A stretch of DNA of 64,000 bases from Rhipidocladum racemiflorum (Eukaryota > Streptophyta > Magnoliopsida > Poales > Poaceae): assembly GCA_036346355.1 (NCBI GenBank), contig CM070575.1, positions 59,773,915 through 59,837,914 on the forward strand. Direction: 5' to 3'. The translations under genes and the position numbers were made by a program. The number at the start of each line of letters is the position of its first letter. The stretch's first letter is position 1. Under the pieces are notes generated by a model. That model did not search any database. It saw only the letters and a program-made list of their open reading frames with translations, and had not been told where the DNA came from. This document shows, one piece after another, positions 59,696 to 64,000 of the stretch.

Positions 59696-60130
59696 CTCAC
59701 CTGGCTCCTCTAAATGTGGTGTGCTTTCTATGCAATGAACTCCTCGACCTAGGGCGGTGGTTCCACCTGGTCATGGCCCCGACAACGGCCATAGCCTCTA
59801 ATATGTCCATGACCTGTAACCCCAGGCATACCTAATCATCACAAACAGACATTCGAGTAATCAACTCAAAATCATCAATCTCACATCATTACTAATCAAC
59901 AGTAAAAATTATCCAAGGCATAAATGCAATGCTTGACCCAAACCCAAACTACTGTGCACCAGTGAGTCGTATTTTGTTTTGAGTTAATTTAGTTATCGTT
60001 TGTCAAGTTTTAGTATTTAATTTACTAAAACAAATTCTAAATTCATTGAGTTACCAATCCTAAGGAAAGATTTTAGCTGTTTATCTAAAATAAGTTATCA
60101 ATTTATCAACCACGGGACTGGCACCCTAAG
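59696..60130. other. Unassigned spacer
   Basis: No confident gene. A short minus-strand stretch (GHGHIRGYGRCRGHDQVEPPP-like, with stops, near 59730-59830) could be a transposon coding remnant, but it is too short to assign. Confidence 0.25.
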
Positions 60131-60133
60131 TGC
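60131..60133. repeat. Target-site duplication of the CACTA element (TGC), left copy
   Basis: TGC at 60131-60133 and again at 61294-61296. A 3-bp duplication is characteristic of CACTA elements. Confidence 0.8.
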
Positions 60134-60415
60134 CACTACTAGAAAACTAGTTTTCCATACCGGGCCATCAGTACCGGTTACGCATGAACCGGGATTGATA
60201 GTTACATCAGTACCGTTCATTGGCTACAGGACTGTAGTGGGCTTTCAGTACCGGTTCGTAACATGAACCGGTACTGATGCCCTCACATTAGTACCGGTTC
60301 ATGACACCAACCAGTACTGATGCTCTACCCTCGACCAGCAGCTGCTTAGTACCGGTTGGTTAAACAACCGGTACTAAGCAGCCTTATTTGAATCTCTAAA
60401 TTTACGCATGTATGA

Positions 60416-60560
60416 AATTTTCATGCATCCAAGTCATGGTAAATTTGATGACTTGGTTAAATTTCATACATCCAAGTCATGGTAAATTTGATATGGCAGA
60501 TCAAATAAATTTGATGACTTGGTTAAATTTCATACATCCAAGTCATGGTAAATTTGATAT
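60416..60560. repeat. Three copies of a CCAAGTCATGG...ATGACTTGG repeat in the CACTA element
   Basis: Three near-identical units carry CATCCAAGTCATGGTAAATT. In the first two, ATGACTTGG follows and can pair with CCAAGTCAT to form a short hairpin. Probably replication-slippage duplicates. Confidence 0.75.
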
Positions 60561-60627
60561 GGCTAAATCAGTGTTCGGGTGCTCTGTGAGGTTAAGGGAA
60601 GGGGGACGCGTTATAAATCAAATACAT

Positions 60628-60740
60628 TCATACCAACACTACAATCGGATCAAATAAAAACTCTGAAGTTAAGCGTGCTTAGGTGAGAATAGTACTATGA
60701 TGGGTGACCACTTGGGAAGTACGAAGTTCTCATCAGCATC
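60628..60740 (+). repeat. 5S rRNA-derived sequence inside the CACTA element
   Basis: The stretch TCATACCAACACTAC, then TGAAGTTAAGCGTGCTT, AGTACTATGATGGGTGACC and TTGGGAAGT follows plant 5S rRNA almost base for base (5S: TCATACCAGCACTAAAG, CGAAGTTAAGCGTGCTT, AGTACTAGGATGGGTGACC, CTGGGAAGT). It therefore includes the internal control region (box A AGTTAAGCGTGC and box C-type GATGGGTGACC) used by TFIIIA and RNA polymerase III. It lacks the exact 5' end, has substitutions, and is not a functional 5S gene. Whether it is still transcribed is unknown. Confidence 0.85.
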
Positions 60741-60749
60741 GGTTGGTAC

Positions 60750-60809
60750 GTGCTTGGGCGGGAGTGGTAGGATGAGTGACCTTTTGGGAAATAGAAATCT
60801 TCGTGTAGC
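60750..60809 (+). repeat. Second, partial 5S rRNA-derived segment
   Basis: GTGCTTGGGCGGGAGTGGTA, GATGAGTGACC, TTTTGGGAA and TCGTGTAGC correspond in order to the 3' half of 5S rRNA (GTGCTTGGGCGAGAGTAGTA, GATGGGTGACC, CCTGGGAAG, TCGTGTTGC). Together with 60628-60740 it looks like a head-to-tail pair of 5S-derived sequences. Confidence 0.78.
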
Positions 60810-60943
60810 TTATCAGTACCGGTTGGAGCCTCTAACCGGTACTGATAGGACTGGGAAATAGAAAATAGAAATCTTCGTGTAGCCTATTAGTACCGGTTGG
60901 AGCCTCCAACCGGTACTGATAGTCCTATTAGTACCGGTTAGTG

Positions 60944-61195
60944 GTACTATGATGGGTGACCACTTGGGAAGTACGAAGTTCTCATCAGCATCGGTTGGTA
61001 CGTGCTTGGGCGGGAGTGGTAGGATGAGTGACCTTTTGGGAAATAGAAATATTCGTGTAGCTTATCAGTACCGGTTGGAGCCTCTAACCGGTACTGATAG
61101 GACTGGGAAATAGAAAATAGAAATCTTCGTGTAGCCTATTAGTACCGGTTGGAGCCTCCAACCGGTACTGATAGTCCTATTAGTACCGGTTAGTG
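60944..61195 (+). repeat. 252-bp tandem duplicate carrying 5S-derived segments
   Basis: Nearly identical to 60692-60943. It contains the box C-side half of the first 5S-like segment (60944-60993) and the second segment again (61002-61060), followed by the same pair of TACCGGTTGGAGCCTC/AACCGGTACTGATAG hairpins. The few differences (for example ATATTCGTG for ATCTTCGTG) imply a recent duplication. Confidence 0.85.
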
Positions 61196-61296
61196 GAACC
61201 GGTACTGATGAGTTCCGGATGGCCTGTACCGATTCAAAAACCGGTAATGATGGCCGTTGTCAACCGGTACTAAAGGCCATATCTGTAGTAGTGTGC

Positions 61297-61671
61297 CCAA
61301 AATGTCACAACTACCGTTTTCTCTCTAAAATTAAACCACCATTATTGAGTATCCTGGATAGTCTCCCTAACTAACTCTCCACCAAAATAATGAGTAGATT
61401 AAATGCCACGGTGAGGAAAAGCCACAATGTATTATTGAAATCCCTCGCATGCTTCAGCGATTGGATTCCTGGGAGAATGATGGAAGCCCGAAATCTATTT
61501 TGTTAATAACAACTTCCTAATTAAACGGACCAGTTAACAACTTTCATTTATTGAATGTGTTTTCACTTGCGTAACACGAGTTAATGCACAGGGAGTAGGT
61601 AGTATGGATTTTGATGAAATTTTTTGTATAAACAAGTATAGCAATATCATTTAAGATATTGAGACTGGGAG

Positions 61672-61672
<1 letters not shown>
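61297..61672. other. Unassigned spacer
   Basis: AT-rich sequence between the CACTA element and the microsatellite. I see no gene, repeat terminus or RNA. Confidence 0.3.

Positions 61673-61767
<95 letters not shown>
61673..61767. repeat. Compound microsatellite (CATA)n (CA)n (TA)n
   Basis: A few CATA units, about ten CA units and about thirty TA units, ending in ACACAC. A minus-strand frame through it (poly Tyr-Ile) is an artefact of the repeat. Confidence 0.95.
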
Positions 61768-61770
<3 letters not shown>

Positions 61771-61829
61771 GTATATATCCAGGTCCAAACATCTAAAAAT
61801 CACACTGGGCTTGACCAATTAATATTCCA

Positions 61830-62982
61830 TCTATTATATGGGAAAGAATTGGAGCCCTCTCAAGCCATCCACCTCACCCCTATGCCATTTTGCAAAAAAC
61901 CCTCTATGTTATTTGAATTACGGATAGATCCCTATAAATTACAAAGAGATCCTTTGTGATTTTTTGTGAGTATAAAAAAAGCTTTTTCAGATTACGTTTA
62001 GGTCCCTGGTTCGTTACTTTACAGCAAAGCCCCCGCTAAAAACGAATCTCGAACGAGCCCTTTTCTAATTTTTCATAATAGCGATTAGGTCCGAAAATAT
62101 AACAAACAGGTCCCCGGCCCTTATGTCCAGGACCTTTCTCCGTTTTCCCCGAAAAAAATATTTTCGTCAATAGAAATATGTGTACGTTTTCCCAAGTCGT
62201 TCTCTAATATTTTTTGAAACATGTATTATTACTCGGTGAACGCATAGATTGTTAAACTCGATAAAAGAAGGTTGACATCTCTAATATTTTTTCAAACATG
62301 CATTATCACCCTGTTAACACATAGAGTATTAAACTCGACAGAAGGAGGTTAGCCGGGTAATGATAAAGTGTTAACCAAATTCGTCAAAAGAAATATATGT
62401 CTAGGTTCTTTCTTTGTTTTTCCCGAAAAAAATATTTTCATCAACAGATATATGTGTACGGCTCTATCTCTAGATTTTTTCTCCCAACTCGATCTTTAAT
62501 CTCTAGACTTTTTTCCAAACTCGATTTCTAATATTTTTTGAAATATGTATTATTACTCGGTGAACGCATGGATTGTTAAACTCGACAAAAGAAGGTTGGC
62601 ATCTCTAATTTTTTTCGGAACATGTATTATTACCCGGTTAACGCATACTGTTAAACTCGACAAAAGAAGGTTGACGGGTAATAATAAAGTGTTAACCAAA
62701 TTCGTCAAAAGAAATATGTGTGCAACTCTATCTCTCTATTTTTTTGTAACTCGATTTCTGATATTTTCCGGAATAAGAAATATATGTATACAACTGTATC
62801 TCTGTAGTTTTTTTTTGCAACTCGATCTATAATATTTTTCGAAAAATGTATTATTCACCGGTGAACATATAGAGTGTTAAAATCGCTCCGAAAAAAAATA
62901 TGTTTAGATCTCCTACGGTTTTTTTTAGAAAAAAATAGAGTAAATTTTACACGGTGAGGCGTGCGCCGCGCATTCTGGCTAG
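61830..62982 (+). mobile_element. Probable non-autonomous Helitron
   Basis: Begins TCTATTATATGGG right after an A and ends GGCTAG right before a T, fitting Helitron insertion between A and T with a 5' TC and 3' CTRR. An 11-base GC-rich inverted repeat (TGCGCCGCGCA, 62962-62972) lies seven bases before CTAG, where a Helitron hairpin is expected. The interior repeats variants of GTTAAACTCGACAAAAGAAG four times. No Rep/helicase gene is present. The hairpin has an unusually small loop, so the call is tentative. Confidence 0.45.
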
Positions 62983-63038
62983 TATATATCCAATGTCCAA
63001 CTATTTTTATTATTTGGAATCAAAGAGCGCATGCACGG

Positions 63039-63330
63039 CTAATGATTTTTTTTAATAATACATTTTTTATTCAAAATTGCAAAAATATGCCATCGAATTT
63101 TTTTTCCAGAAATATACATCTGTAGCTCGTTGGTTGGGCGACAGTTAAATATAGCCCAACCAACAAGCGACGGAAGCTTATATAGCTCAATCAACGGGCG
63201 ACATTTAAATGTAGTTCAACCATTAAGCTACAGAGTAAATATAGCTCAACCATTAGGCTACAGAGTAAACATAGCTCAACAATTAGGCGACAAACTAAAT
63301 GTAGCTCAACCAAAGAGCTACAGACAAGTG
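63039..63330. repeat. Inverted partner of the hairpin segment, with degenerate palindromes
   Basis: 63039-63120 matches the reverse complement of 59615-59695. Beyond it, GCTCGTTGGTTGGGC pairs with GCCCAACCAACAAGC, followed by several units of ATATAGCTCAACCATTAGGC and relatives. These are decayed copies of the TGTCGCCCGTTGG arms seen at 59453-59614. Confidence 0.65.
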
Positions 63331-63513
63331 GAGTAGGGTTTTGTGATTTTTGAAGCTCCAAATCGAACGAAATAAATTTCTAAATTTTTGTTAAGCTATA
63401 AGGGTTCGTAACATGTAAAAAAAAGTATGATGTCGCACAGAAAATTAAATTGTATGAATTAAGTTTACATAAAGACCCTTTTATGATTTTTGAAGAAAGT
63501 ATATAAACCATGT
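63331..63513. other. Unassigned AT-rich sequence before the tandem array
   Basis: No gene, RNA or transposon terminus recognised. Its last part may be a diverged unit of the following array. Confidence 0.3.
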
Positions 63514-64000
63514 CTTTTCGGCAACGTGTAAAATATCGTATTAGAATATATTTTTCCGGAAGAATGGGGCAGATTTGCTCTTTGATATATGGACCACCAT
63601 ATTGTGAAAAAATATTGTATTTACATCTTGCTTTGCATGTAAATTGTAATCACGCAATAACCCTAAGTATTATAGTCTATAATATACTATAACGCGTATG
63701 CCTTTTCGGCGGGTCTTAGGATAACATGTTTGAAGGTAATTTTTTGGAAGAATGGATGAGATTTGCTATTTGATATATGGACTAGCATATTACATTAAAA
63801 TATTATATTTACACCTTTCGTTGCATCTAAAATGCACTCGCGCAGTAACCCTAAGTATTATAGTTTGTAACAAAGTTAAAGCTTAAGCCTTTTCGGCAGG
63901 CCGTAAGATATTGTGTGGGAAGGTATTTTTTTGTAAGAAGGGATGAGATTTGCTATATGATATATGGACTAGCATATTACAGAAAAATATTATATTTACA
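63514..64000 (+). repeat. Tandem repeat array, unit about 187 bp, running off the window
   Basis: The landmark CTTTTCGG recurs at 63514, 63702 and 63889 (spacing 188 and 187). Each unit continues with a GAAGAATGG-like word, AGATTTGCT, GATATATGGAC, TTATATTTACA-like sequence and CCCTAAGTATTATAG. Units differ by roughly a fifth of their bases, so this is an old or degenerate array. The third unit is cut by the window edge. Confidence 0.82.

Larger units (their letters stand above)
60134..61293. mobile_element. Non-autonomous CACTA element (1160 bp)
   Basis: Starts CACTACTAGAAAACTAG and ends CTGTAGTAGTG, giving CACTAC... at both ends, with TGC duplications. Many copies of AGTACCGGTT and its complement fill the ends and interior, as in grass CACTA subterminal regions. 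No transposase is encoded. The interior contains hairpin repeats (60416-60560), 5S-rRNA-like sequence and a 252-bp tandem duplication (60692-60943 and 60944-61195). Confidence 0.88.

Noticed and set aside
60628..60740. A functional 5S rRNA gene
   Set aside because: The 5' end is missing or changed, there are many substitutions, and it sits inside a CACTA element rather than in a tandem 5S array.
61544..61792. 82-codon minus-strand frame with Tyr-Ile repeats
   Set aside because: It is the translation of the (TA)n and (CA)n microsatellite.

Overview
The window is nuclear DNA from a grass (Poaceae). The evidence is a plant-type split gene for the COPII coat protein Sec24, embedded in nested long-LTR Ty3/gypsy retrotransposons of the chromovirus type, together with a CACTA element whose subterminal repeats are built on TACCGGTT, an Ac/Ds-like hAT element, a probable Helitron and a broken Mutator-like (MULE) transposase gene. 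There is one cellular gene. I saw no tRNA gene, intact rRNA gene, organellar insert or CRISPR array.

Layout. (1) 1-17288: a plus-strand gypsy element (here G1) whose only gene is gag. Its gag is split at codon 124 by a 12.7 kb minus-strand gypsy element (A, 651-13329), which is flanked by a perfect ACTTT duplication. The 3' LTR of G1 (14151-16446) is followed by the tail of another LTR (G0, to 17288). (2) 17289-25099: the Sec24 gene on the minus strand, with 12 coding exons and every exon phase consistent, giving a predicted 997 residues. (3) 25100-25902: an Ac/Ds-like hAT element just upstream of the Sec24 5' end. (4) 26889-57029: a degenerate gag-protease gene of a second chromovirus lineage (minus strand). 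It is split by a 28.3 kb composite insertion (E, 28510-56767) with a perfect CCTTG duplication. Inside E are a plus-strand solo LTR (F, 29169-32783), element B (33025-44409, perfect ACGCT duplication) and element C (from 45066), whose right LTR is a mosaic. (5) 57082-59695: an LTR fragment, a broken MULE transposase gene and a hairpin-rich segment. (6) 59696-64000: the CACTA element (60134-61293, TGC duplication) carrying sequence derived from 5S rRNA, a microsatellite, a probable Helitron (61830-62982), an inverted copy of the hairpin-rich segment, and a tandem repeat of about 187 bp that runs off the right edge.

Elements A, B and C belong to one family. Reading the minus strand, each has LTRs of about 3.4-3.6 kb starting TGTAACACCCC and ending GGTCCCGACA, a primer-binding site for initiator tRNA-Met, an extra reading frame ahead of gag (here orf0; deleted in B), and gag, protease, reverse transcriptase, RNase H and integrase with a C-terminal chromodomain-like tail. 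This is the Tekay/Del type of chromovirus. C carries a handful of in-frame stops. A and B are broken by many small lesions that fall mostly at CAG, CTG and CCG triplets, which may partly be assembly error.

The most unusual observation is the 5S-rRNA-derived sequence, including the internal RNA polymerase III promoter region, inside the CACTA element, where part of it has been duplicated as a 252-bp unit. No complete, previously undescribed system can be demonstrated from the sequence alone.
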